Source of the DNA: Doryteuthis pealeii
Lineage: Eukaryota; Mollusca; Cephalopoda; Myopsida; Loliginidae
Reading direction: 5' to 3'
Length of the DNA stretch: 64,000 nt
Assembly: GCA_023376005.1 (NCBI GenBank)
Contig: CM042157.1
Coordinates: 94,158,889-94,222,888, forward strand
Shown: in pieces, positions 24,801-32,690 of the stretch
Position numbering within the stretch: position 1 is the stretch's first letter
Layout of the letters: each line of letters starts with the position of its first letter
The notes under the pieces: model-generated
Told to the model about the DNA's origin: nothing
The model's input: the letters and a program-made list of their open reading frames with translations, nothing else
Database searches by the model: none
Translations under genes and position numbers: made by a program

Positions 24801-27068
24801 GCTGATCCAAAAGTGTTGTCACTCTACATATTGTTTTTAACTTGTGTTATATATAATATCATTAATTATAACATCAGTATTTTTTCTATAATGTACAGGG
24901 TGGTTCAAAAGTCTTTCAGACTACAATGTACATTATATAAGAAAATATTGATATTATGATTAATAATATTATATATAATTAAAACACAAACACGCAGAGG
25001 GTAACCACTAAAAGATTGAATGATATAAAATATGTGAGTGTGTTTATGACCTCTTCTCACCCCCACGAAATTGTTGTTCAAAAATGAGCGTCCTCCACCC
25101 TCCAAAATTGTTGCTCAAAATGAGCGTCCTCCACCCTCCAAAATTGTTGCTCAAAATGAGCGTCCTCCACCCTCCAAAATTGTTGCTCAAAATGAGCGTC
25201 TCCACCTCCAAAATTGTGCTCAAAATGAGCGTCCTCCACCCTCCAAAATTGTTGCCAAAATGAGCGTCCTCCACCCTCCAAAATTGTTGCTCAAAATAAA
25301 GATCCTCCACCCTCCAAAATTGTTGTTAAAAATAAATGTCCTCCACCAAACGTGTTGTAATTTAGTGTAAAAATTTCATGTATTTCTCTATTGATTTTGA
25401 TTTGATTCATTTAAACTTGAACATTTTGTTGTTTTGTCTTTCAGAAACATGTCTGTCCAACTGTCAGTCTTTTTGCCAATCATGTTATTCATCAAGCTCC
25501 ATTAACTGGAGCAGGACAACTCCCACCTCATTTGGCCAAATTGTAAGATTTTCTTTTTCTTATTTTAAAGCTAACTTTCTTTCTTTTGTTGTTTATACAC
25601 ACTTTAAATGGACAAGGCTGTTTGCATTTCACATGGCACTAATACCCTTGGGAAAGGTGTACATCCAACTGTTCTCCCTCCAGCTATGGGTAAATAATAG
25701 AGCAGATTAGGCTCTTTAACCTTGGTATGGCGACCAGTCTAGGTGAAGATAAACTCTGATTTCAAACCTGTTAAAATTTGACCTTGTGTCACATCCTGCT
25801 CATGTAGAGGGGTTGGGTAAATGCCTACACACTTTAAAGATTTACTTTTTATTAAAGATAGATTCCATGATCAACATTCTCGAATATCTTGTAACTTTAA
25901 AAGAGGAAAGGAGTGATTGTATTTTCAGTTCTAAAACAAAATATCCAACTAACTTTTTTTCAAATTAATGGTAACTGAAAACTTGACATTTTGGCCCAAC
26001 TCCTCCACAATTTCAATCATTATTTTGGTCAAATACTGCCGCAAGAAAAGACAAGGTAGTCTATGTCTGCTATGTAGATATTTTATACGGCATGTAATCC
26101 CAATTTGCGTTATTTTATGCCCAGAGGTTAGGGAAATGAGTAATCAGGAGCCATCACGGAACTTTGAATCTAACCCTTTATTTAGTCCACGGCGGTATCC
26201 TGTTCTCATTCCGCTAACCATAGCTGGGGTAGGCGTCCAATTGGACCCATGGCCTAGTGGATAAGGTAGTTAGGTTAAGACAGGTCTAAGTGACAGTTAT
26301 CTCTGGATTCCGGGTTCAATCCTGAGTAGAGGCAGTAACATAGAAAAATAATTAACACAACTCCTATCCCAGCTATGGTTAGCAGAATGAGAACAGGATA
26401 CCCCCATGGACTAAATAAAGGGTTAGGTTCAAAGTTCCTTGATGGCTCACAATTACGACAAGAAGTTCCAGAGTTCGACAAGAAATACCTGAAGAAGGCC
26501 GGAGGGTATATCGGCCGAAACGTTGTACAAATAACAATGAAGACGAGGACAATAGTCCGAATAACGCAGATAATACTAACAATTGAGAGCTATTGAAATA
26601 AATTTTTAATATAAAAATGTGTCTATTTTTATATTATTATATTATATTATATATATTCATGTGTTGAATCAACAACAACAACAACAACATGAAATGATTA
26701 TTTTTTTAAATTAAAATCAAAAACTATTTTAATATGAAAATGTGTCTTTGGTTTGTTAATAAATATGAACTATCTTTTTAAAAAAATCTTACAGTGAAAT
26801 TCTAATATCAAAAAATCTTCAGTTGCTTTTGTTTAAAAACAACTGGAAGTTTGCAGTGAAAAGCAAAAACTGTTCTTTTTCAAACTGGTCTCTATTGGGG
26901 TGCCTATTAGTTACTTGATTCAGTTAACCTTTCTTCCAGATTTTAATGTTGTTATTTGATAACTCAGACACAACCTATTTTGAAACTTTTTTTTTTTTTT
27001 CTGATTTCAGGTCAGCAATGGATTTACACGACAAATTTTCCAATGACGCTAACAACCATTGGAAATAA
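16784..27068 (+). CDS. NOC3L: Nucleolar complex protein 3 homologue, C-terminal part (copy B)
   Basis: Six exons at 16784-16916, 18297-18367, 21245-21355, 23470-23601, 25445-25542 and 27011-27068 join in compatible phases. They give about 201 residues ending in a stop. The product belongs to the NOC3/FAD24 family (CBF/Mak21-type domain). In yeast and animals this nucleolar protein partners NOC2 in maturation and export of the large ribosomal subunit; yeast Noc3 also has a DNA replication role. Landmarks typical of the family are [13 protein letters not shown], the helix [31 protein letters not shown] and LWELH. The N-terminal majority (several hundred residues) is absent because the palindrome centre interrupts the gene. 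The first exon carries indels in both polished copies. Introns are 1.4 to 2.9 kb and repeat-filled. Identification is by remembered family motifs, without a search. Confidence 0.85.
18211..18220. other. Run of ten N
   Basis: It lies in the intron upstream of the 71-bp NOC3L exon. The copy A mirror is continuous across it: GATACCAAAA runs directly into TGTTTTTTCC. So no sequence of note is missing; about ten extra bases (ATTACAAACA) follow the Ns. Confidence 0.95.
18297..18367 (+). CDS. NOC3L: NOC3L exon (copy B)
   Basis: The exon has 71 bp, acceptor TTTTTCAG and donor GTAAGT. With one base carried over from the previous exon it encodes Ala, then [20 protein letters not shown] and KKQ. It is identical in length to the copy A exon at 14486-14556. 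The basic run RKKQ followed by LSKSR in the next exon matches the family. Confidence 0.85.
18425..19440 (+). mobile_element. Dispersed 590-bp element interrupted by the solo LTR (copy B)
   Basis: The head half (CACCCTGTCAGTCGAAGTG to GGCTAGACG, 18425-18578) and the rest (GGGCAGTCGGAGAGG to the hairpin tail, 19040-19440) match the intact copy at 23675 once the LTR is removed. The copy is more diverged than the intact one. Mirror: 13420-14430. Confidence 0.6.
18579..19035 (-). mobile_element. Solo LTR with 4-bp target duplication (copy B)
   Basis: The block starts TGTTGTATAC and ends ATGTAACA, with TG..CA ends. It is flanked on both sides by GACG (18575-18578 and 19036-19039). It splits an older dispersed element whose halves lie at 18425-18578 and 19040-19440. 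On the minus strand it has CAGAATAAAATATAATC, a plausible LTR poly(A) signal, which sets the orientation. There is no internal retroelement sequence, so it is a solo LTR from recombination. Mirror: 13824-14274. Confidence 0.72.
19440..19760 (+). repeat. Third relative of the 590-bp element (copy B)
   Basis: Right after the interrupted copy, a further head-like piece reads CACCCTGTCAGCGACTGG, then TCTGCAGGAGGGGTTAGACA, and CAATCGGTCAGCTGGTCATG. It is an older tandem relative without its own tail. Mirror: about 13080-13420. Confidence 0.45.
20285..20860 (+). pseudogene. LINE ORF2 C-terminal fragment with zinc finger (copy B)
   Basis: An open region begins with [20 protein letters not shown], then [28 protein letters not shown] and [11 protein letters not shown]. 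After an indel it continues with [25 protein letters not shown] then PK..LYGEL-like block, followed by a terminal C2H2 finger, is the usual end of reverse transcriptases from some non-LTR retrotransposons common in invertebrates. The reverse transcriptase domain itself is missing, so this is a 5'-truncated dead copy. It lies in a NOC3L intron, just after a poly-T tract (20212-20243). Confidence 0.75.
21245..21355 (+). CDS. NOC3L: NOC3L exon (copy B)
   Basis: The exon has 111 bp (37 codons, phase 0 at both ends), acceptor TTTTTCCAG and donor GTAAGT. It encodes an amphipathic helical stretch with the core [15 protein letters not shown], then [14 protein letters not shown]. The KRL helix is a strong family marker. 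Confidence 0.88.
21520..21715 (+). mobile_element. Inverted-repeat element, shorter relative (copy B)
   Basis: It starts GTTGTGTTATTTAGATT and GGACTATTGTCCTCATC, has TTTCGGCCGATGTGCC and CCTTCTTCAGG, and ends with the inverted ACAATGAAGATGAGGACTAT. Mirror: about 11165-11350 in copy A. It lies directly beside the single-copy relative of the 110-bp array unit. Confidence 0.55.
21720..21985 (+). repeat. Single-unit relative of the 110-bp array element (copy B)
   Basis: One unit (TGTACAGTGCTCAGGTGCAC to CAGTAGTAATATGTATGTG) is followed by AGTGTCGGCGGACTACAGGA, GCATGGAGGCTTTGAAAGA and GGGCAGTTTATTCCATGCC. The same downstream sequence follows the big array at 38560-38660. Mirror: about 10905-11160. 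Confidence 0.75.
23470..23601 (+). CDS. NOC3L: NOC3L exon (copy B)
   Basis: The exon has 132 bp (44 codons, phase 0 at both ends), a T-rich acceptor ending TTTCAG and donor GTAAGT. Key residues are [19 protein letters not shown] and LWELHLLK. These are the most diagnostic NOC3L motifs in the window. Confidence 0.92.
23675..24265 (+). mobile_element. Dispersed 590-bp non-autonomous element, intact copy (copy B)
   Basis: The head is CGCCCTGTCGGCTGGGGCG and the body includes CACCTCTGCAGAGGGATAAG and GGTCCACTCTGGCCCGGAGT. The 3' part is AT-rich and ends with the hairpin tail GACCCACTGAGGTTGATATG and a CAAAAA repeat. The same tail is shared with the LINE at 32277. Mirrors: 8612-9195 (A) and about 62455-63055 (A'). 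Confidence 0.6.
24842..24988. mobile_element. Small palindromic MITE-like element (copy B)
   Basis: Arms GTGTTATATATAATAT... and ...ATATATAATTAAAACAC are inverted copies of about 55 bp around the centre ACAGGGTGGTTCAAAAGTCT. The central GGGTGGTTCAAAAGTC resembles transposon terminal sequences of the Tc1/mariner type, but no transposase is present. Copies: about 7885-8032 and 61717-61880. Confidence 0.5.
25070..25345 (+). repeat. 36-bp minisatellite in a NOC3L intron (copy B)
   Basis: About seven tandem units contain GAGCGTCCTCCACCCTCCAA and AATTGTTGCTCAAAAT. The unit is a multiple of three without stops, so both strands show false repetitive frames (12-residue period). It lies between two NOC3L exons and has no coding role. 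Mirrors: 7515-7795 and 61330-61640, the last eroded by indels. Confidence 0.85.
25445..25542 (+). CDS. NOC3L: NOC3L exon (copy B)
   Basis: The exon has 98 bp, acceptor TTTGTCTTTCAG and donor GTAAG. It encodes [14 protein letters not shown] then a [11 protein letters not shown] stretch. In the family this region follows LWEL with a helix and a G-rich link before P.EL. Copy A has two indels here; copy A' supports the copy B reading CCAACTGTCAG. Confidence 0.85.
26130..26585 (+). mobile_element. Inverted-repeat element with tRNA-like core (copy B)
   Basis: A tRNA-like block (about 26246-26335) has an A box TGGCCTAGTGGATAAGG and B box GGGTTCAATCC. It is flanked by inverted repeats of about 80 bp: left ACTTTGAATCTAACCC... 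to CATAGCTGGGGTAGG, right CCTATCCCAGCTATGG... to AGGTTCAAAGT. A tail follows with CTGAAGA, GGCCG...CGGCC and GAAACG (26490-26525), ending in GGACAATAGTCCGAATAACG. Copies: 6262-6725 (A) and 60085-60545 (A'). It looks non-autonomous. A SINE inserted into, or captured by, a fold-back element would explain it. Confidence 0.6.
27011..27068 (+). CDS. NOC3L: NOC3L terminal exon with stop (copy B)
   Basis: The exon is 58 bp and follows a long T tract and CTGATTTCAG. It completes the split Leu codon and encodes [18 protein letters not shown], then TAA at 27066-27068. The tail is short compared with vertebrate NOC3L, which continues for several tens of residues. Either this lineage has a short C terminus or an alternative last exon exists. 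A 3' UTR of about 80 bp follows, with AATAAA at 27124-27129. Confidence 0.8.
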
Positions 27069-27113
27069 CAAATTATCTTTTTTAAATAAATCAAATTTAT
27101 GTAAATGCCTTTC

Positions 27114-27119
27114 TTTATT
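27114..27119 (-). terminator. Poly(A) signal of the convergent gene (copy B)
   Basis: TTTATT here is AATAAA on the minus strand, 87 bp past the stop of the convergent gene. It lies only 5 bp from the NOC3L signal on the other strand. The copy A counterpart is AATAAA at 5728-5733 on the plus strand. Confidence 0.5.
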
Positions 27120-27123
27120 ACTG

Positions 27124-27129
27124 AATAAA
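27124..27129 (+). terminator. NOC3L poly(A) signal AATAAA (copy B)
   Basis: AATAAA lies 56 bp after the NOC3L stop. A second weaker candidate, AAATAAATC, sits at about 27083-27091. The mirror in copy A is TTTATT at 5718-5723. Confidence 0.55.
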
Positions 27130-27205
27130 AGAAATTGAAACAAAAAAAAAATTCAAGTTAGACTCATCTTTTCAAAGTCAATCTGAAATAGTTGCATAAT
27201 CATTC

Positions 27206-27455
27206 TTATGAAACTTCTGCCAATGTTGGTTGGGGGACGTTTGCAAACTTTGGGTATTTGACAATTATTGCCTTCACTGAATCCTCCGTGTTCAATGGCG
27301 GCAATTTATCTCTAACACTACTGTTCAGGTAAGATGCAGAATCTCTCCTCCCTACAGCAGTCTCTTCTTGTGGGACGTCTTCACTAGCTTGTTTGACTAG
27401 CTTTTTTATTGACAACCTGGTGACATCATCTGTGAATCCATCAACCCAGTATCAC
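27206..27455 (-). CDS. Terminal exon of an unrecognised gene convergent with NOC3L (copy B)
   Basis: The minus strand is open for at least 70 codons ending at a stop (27206-27208). Reading starts near an acceptor CTTAG|G (27455/27456). Segments include GFTDDVTRLSIKKLVKQASE, DVPQEETAVG, PPLNTEDSVKAIIVKYPKFA and PQPTLAEVS. It is hydrophilic, with no signal peptide or membrane segment, and probably helical at its start. It is kept in three copies with the same stop, and a poly(A) signal follows 87 bp downstream on the same strand. I do not recognise the family. The exact upstream splice is unclear: in the same frame an in-frame TGA sits just after the acceptor, and copy A' has one G fewer there. 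Confidence 0.6.
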
Positions 27456-27555
27456 CTAAGGGATGGGGGAAATGCTAAAAGGGTCAACTGAAAACCTGGC
27501 TCAAAACCATCAAGCAAGATGCTGAGCTGATCTTGGGCCCAGGTCTTTGTGGAAT

Positions 27556-27759
27556 TCATCGATGGAACCGCAAATGGCTGACACTCATAACTTCAATTGC
27601 ATTGGATTGCAGCATTTGGGATGCCTTCATTTGGGATGCGGTGAATTCGTTGGATGGAGCCTGCTCAACTGACCTAGAGTGAATGTTGTCACGGAAACAT
27701 AGACTCGTTCTTAAAATTCTTCTAATGTCTTTTCGTATACGGTTGCTGTATTCTTCGTA
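27556..27759 (-). CDS. Possible upstream coding segment of the same unrecognised gene (copy B)
   Basis: An open stretch of 67 codons on the minus strand reads EEYSNRIRKDIRRILRTSL, then SVEQAPSNEFTASQMKASQM and LQSNAIEVM. It lies only 100 bp from the next exon. A second frame, shifted by one base, stays open across the gap (MNSTKTWAQDQLSILLDGFE) and runs to within one TGA of the terminal exon. This could be two exons, or one long exon with a frameshift left by sequencing error. No family is recognised. Counterparts lie at about 5082-5289 (copy A, plus) and 58915-59120 (copy A'). Confidence 0.35.
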   Translation of the reverse strand, partial: YEEYSNRIRKDIRRILRTSLCFRDNIHSRSVEQAPSNEFTASQMKASQMLQSNAIEVMSVSHLRFHR

Positions 27760-27859
27760 TCAGGATTATGTATCAGCTTCTCTATCGGGGTTGTCTTTTG
27801 GGGTCGGATTTATCAAATACACAAACCTCACCCAAACTCAAATAAAGTTCTACAATGTT

Positions 27860-28125
27860 AAGTAAGTAAAGTCGTCGGGGACGCCTAAAGTCAGTATCAG
27901 CCAATCAGCGAGGGAGTCTATCCCTTTTTCACTAGTGCTAGACCAAGGAGGTTGTTTTTGCGTCTGAGGTGGAGCACCACACCTACCATCAACTCCTTAC
28001 TTTACCACACATCCCTGTGCTACTCATACGCTGAGTTGGTGAGGACCGGTATCGAACTAGGAACCTTGTGGTTTCTAGCCGAACGCTCTACCGACTGAGC
28101 TAACCCGGTGTTAACATGAACAAAC
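27860..28125 (-). mobile_element. tRNA-derived SINE (copy B)
   Basis: This is the cleanest copy of the family. The B-box complement GGTATCGAACTAG is at about 28047 and the A-box complement CTACCGACTGAGCTAA at about 28089. It lies between the unrecognised gene and a microsatellite-rich stretch. Confidence 0.75.
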
Positions 28126-28826
28126 TGTTTGGAAAAATAGATCTTAAAAAACATAGAACTTTCTGAAAAGAACCGTTGTCCTATCAATGATGTAGGTCTC
28201 ATAGACGTACAAAAATGACCTACATAAACACTTGATATACAAATCCTCAGCAGAAATGCTGATTTCAGCACTTAACTAAACATGCATCATTATAGCCAAT
28301 TTCTAATAGAAGCGAAATTCCCAAATGATTCCCAAATAGCTACACACACATAACAGCCATACCCCACATAAATGTCTTTGGCATAAAATAACCCAATGGG
28401 TTGACAATGCCATAAAACTCAACCCACCAAGCAAATAGCTACACACATAACAGCCATACCCAACAAAAGAAATGAAATGTTTTCCACATAAAATAAACCA
28501 ATGGGTTGGCATCCATTAACTCTTAACATCCTATACCGCCTCATTCCACTCAGAAGTCACATTCATTTTCCTAATCTACCCCAAATGATAGCCTTTGTTT
28601 AAATGTAATATTAAACATATTTAGAAGTCTTTAATTTAAGGGAAATAACAGGTAACTTTTTATTTTTTTTTTTTTGTGGTATGTCAAAATAGAAAAACCA
28701 CTTCGGACAGATTTTACAAGTATGTAGCTAATATGTTTAGGATAACTTATTAAATAACTCACCGGCTGGAAAAGCCACAACTACCAGCTCTCCCTTTGCT
28801 CTGTAGTTGTTAGAGGGTAAAGCAGA

Positions 28827-28875
28827 CTATCTCTCTATCTCTCTATCTCTCTATCTCTCTCTCTCTCTATATATA

Positions 28876-28922
<47 letters not shown>

Positions 28923-29333
28923 GAAAGAGAGAGAGAGAAAATAAACATGAGGCTTAAACAAACAAACCTAAACGCCAACCCAAAAATGAAAGAAACTGCT
29001 AGAAAGGTTTTAAAAGGAAGTGAAATACGATATCATCCCTGGGGGGCGGAGAAAGATGTATAAATGTAAGCTGAATTTGATTATTTGCCAGTTTGAATAA
29101 AGAAAGTGATCTGAAGAAACTCGATGGGTCTCAGATACCCACGGGTGGAAATGGACCATAATCGCTGTATCCCCGGTATTTAAGGCTTTTTTCTTTACAA
29201 ATTACTTTGCTCTGTTTATTAAAATTAAACATTGAGCTCTCAAACGTGACCTGAACTCTGCAGCAACCAACTGTTGGAGGAAAGGCCGAGCTTAGAATCA
29301 TCTTAATACCAAGAAACTTGGTACCCCACCAAA

Positions 29334-29385
<52 letters not shown>

Positions 29386-29800
29386 AAGTTGAAAATGGAA
29401 GCAAATCCGACGGTATGTTGAAAGGAAAAATAAACAAAGAAAAGAAAATGCCGAATGGATAAAATAGATTTTATTTTACTGACACGTGTTTCGGCCAGGA
29501 GTTTATCCTTGCACACATGCATTTTAACCGCTTTGATTTAAAACACCAAAGAATTTACTCTGACGAAAGCCTTTGTATACTAAAAAGATTTTGTAGTTTT
29601 CTATTATTTTATTTTGTATTTAAACTAATAATAGATAGAGTGCATGTTGTTTATTTTTCCTTCTAACACACACACACAGATATATATACTATACTATACT
29701 ATACTATACTAATCCTATCAGTAAACCCTTGCGGTAAAAAAAAAAGGCAAATAATTTGTTAGTAAAAATATACAAAAAATGAAAAAAAAAAAAAAAAAAA
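28827..29800. repeat. Microsatellite-rich stretch (copy B)
   Basis: TC/TA runs at 28827-28940, a TA/TG run at 29336-29387, ACTAT repeats near 29686-29712, and poly-A at 29779-29804. Confidence 0.8.
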
Positions 29801-30189
29801 AAAAGACCAGGAATCGCACCAACCAAAAATAATCGATTAACACTCCATCACTTGTTCAAAAGAAAAAGATATATATGTCGCTAGATTTGTTTAAAGCTGA
29901 AATGTAAAAAGTGCTTGATACCTAAGTAGAGCAAATAGTAATATTAATCCTAATGAGTCAGATATACCAGATATAGTTTCGCTTACTAGCTCAAGAGTCA
30001 GATTAGTCGTAATTTGCAATTAAGTCAAAAACTAACCCATCCCTTACTTCACAGTCTGCTTGTAACTTTCTCCCTCTCTATATATATCTTGCTTAACTAC
30101 TGATATGTGTTAGTTTCTCTGTGAGGGTAAAGAGAGAGATTGGGGAGTGTGAGAGGGAGATTGAACTTCCCACTTAATTTGTATCTTAA

Positions 30190-31290
30190 TTTTCACCAGC
30201 ATCAGAAGCTCAGGGCTGGCTGATATATAACATTTGCATACTGGTTTTAACAAAACTGGATTTAATAGATAATTACTCGGTGTTATTGATCTTTAATATT
30301 ATTGTTTTATTCTCCAATGTATTAATCCTATGAATTATTTTTATATAGGAACCAATTAGAATCTTATTATAATGGAGATTGTGTGTTTTTCTGTCTGTAA
30401 CCGAAACTATATTACTAATCGAGTCACAATTAACATAGTTATTTACATCACATTCCCCATGATTTTATTTATATTTAAACCTCAATTATTAATAAAATTG
30501 CTTCACCTTTTTATTAGTGTTGTCCATATCTACATGCAAATAACATGCAATTGTATTTATATATACAAAAAATAGTGGTTTACAGTGTGAATGGGAAGGC
30601 TAATTTGCATATTGATATTAAAAATGTGATTTTATTAAATATGTGCTTAGTATTATTGATTTCTAACTGTTTGGTTTTATTTTAATGAATATAAGCAAAA
30701 ATCTCTCCAATGAATCTTAAATGAAATCCATTAACAAGAAAAAAATAAGTGTAATTTTATTCTTTATTTCCCAATTTAACTAAATAGTTAAATAAGTAAA
30801 ATTCAGCAATTAAAGACGGGAGTGATGGAAGAGTAAGTTTCATTTCTATTTTTCTATTATACCCCCACTCTGTTACATATCTTTTTATCTGCATTCTTAT
30901 TAGACTTTCTAATTTAATACGATATTTCATTACATTAAAACTTAAATACTTGCACCCGGAGGGTGCATATATTTGCTAGTATAACTAAAATAAGTGTAAT
31001 CTTTTTATATGTGTTCTTATTTAATTTCGTTAGTCTTTCTAATTTAATATATTTCATTACACTAAAATTTAAATAATTACTCGGTGTTATTGATCTTTAA
31101 TATTATTGTTTTATTCTCCAACGTATTAAAATCAATTCTATGAATGATTTTATAAAGAAACCAATTAAAATATAACTAAAATAAATGTCATCTTTTTATA
31201 TGCGTTCTTATTTAATTTCGTTAGTCTAATTTAATATATTTCAATACATTAAAACTTAAATACTTATGCCAGGAGGGCGTATATTCTTGG
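30190..31290. repeat. AT-rich dispersed repeat cluster (copy B)
   Basis: Mirror of 1590-2650; the GCACCCGGAGGGTGCA palindrome at about 30953 marks one unit edge. Confidence 0.55.
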
Positions 31291-31744
31291 TGGTATTCAC
31301 AAAAGTAATTTTTTTAAAAATCGATAGGGACGGATGGCGAGAAAGAGTAATAGGAATCTGTGCTGTCTGCGCGACCAGATGATGATGATGATGAAGTCTG
31401 GAGTTTCTGAATCAGTGTGGCTTGTAATTTCAATTGCTATTTCCCCATTCATTGAGTACAGACTAATCATTGTTCATCATATGGATAAATAAGTGTCGTA
31501 CATACGTATATATATATATATATATATATATATACGTATTTCCTCTGGTTCCGGGAACATCCGAAACTTTTTAAAAAACAACCCTAGTATCACTACCAAC
31601 AGCTTAAAAGGGAAGAGATGATGATAAGTGTGTGTTATTTTGAAGGGAGTGTTTTTCCGTAAATTTTGTCATAATCTCAAGTTAAGTGATCTGTAAACAA
31701 AAGATAAAAGGATTTTAGCTGTTTGATGTCAGTTTTGCAAATGC

Positions 31745-32041
31745 TCGACCGCAAATGCGTAGTTTTCATTGCCGCCAGGACGCACCTTGTAAAACTAAAG
31801 GAGTCCCCGTGGCGTAAATGGCTAAAATCCAGGACTACGATTAGGCTATGAACCAGACGCTTAGGTTTTTCAGTTCCGTGGACATTTCATTCATATGAGA
31901 AAATTTCAACTGTTTCTAGAATTATTTTTTCGTGTTGATTTCATATTTGTTAAACCCTTACTCATAGAATGCAGGTTTTTTGCTCACATCAGAAACCGTT
32001 TATTTTAATGCAAAAAATATGAAAGATCTATTTGAAAATGT
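31745..32041 (+). pseudogene. Second LINE fragment upstream of the first (copy B)
   Basis: The last 90 bases (CTCATAGAATGCAGG through GAAAGATCTATTTGAAAATG) duplicate the corresponding part of the LINE fragment at 32352-32445. The upstream 200 bp are partly open (FIAARTHLVK in the copy A mirror) and may be an earlier part of the same ORF2, but this is weak. A SINE in opposite orientation starts right at its 3' break. Copy A equivalent: about 810-1110. Confidence 0.5.
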
Positions 32042-32160
32042 CCTTACTTTACCGCACAGATCCCTGTGCTACTCATGCGTTGAGTTGGCGAGGGCTGGTA
32101 TCGAACTAGGAACCTTGTGGTTTCTAGCCGAACGCTTTACCGACTGAGCTAATTCGGCCC
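32040..32160 (-). mobile_element. tRNA-derived SINE, short copy (copy B)
   Basis: This is the cleaner mirror of 686-810. It is inserted between two LINE fragments whose sequences overlap by about 90 bp. Confidence 0.65.
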
Positions 32161-32276
32161 TACATGTGTCAGTATTAAAACATTTGGATTTCTGTTTTTA
32201 TTTGACGCAGAAAAGAAGGCCAATGGTGAGTAAAAATACATTTAAGTAAATTGATATTTGGATTTACTACCAGCAC

Positions 32277-32690
32277 ATTTATCCTGAACTATATTTTGAA
32301 AGGCCACATAGAACAACAACCACAGTGTGAAACGTGTCAAACACCTTTGACTGTTAAACACTTGCTCATAGAATGCAGGGTTTTTGCATTAAAATAAACG
32401 GTTTCTAATTTGAGCAAACAATATGAAAGATCTATTTGAAAATGTCAACATAGAAGACGTTCTGTCCTTTTTGAAGGAAATAAAATTATACCATAGAATA
32501 TAGACATGAACCTAATCAATACAATACAACATAATCCCCAATGATGCTAACACATTTTTAAAACCAATTACAACAAAAGTGTAAATATAGATATACAACA
32601 TATATTACTTCCTAAGTGCTAGGCACGACATAGCCCCAGACGGGTTGATATGCCGTTAAAATCAATCAATCAAATTTAAAGATATCGCAG
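32277..32690 (+). pseudogene. LINE ORF2 3' end with tail (copy B)
   Basis: The frame LKGHIEQQPQCETCQTPLTV then KHLLIECRVFA has the CxxC...H....C knuckle found near the end of non-LTR retrotransposon ORF2. After a frameshift it resumes with MKDLFENVNIEDVLSFLKEI and ends at TAG (32501-32503). A 3' UTR follows, ending in GGGTTGATATGCCGTTAAAA and a short TCAA-repeat tail (to about 32690). The element is 5'-truncated. Confidence 0.75.
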
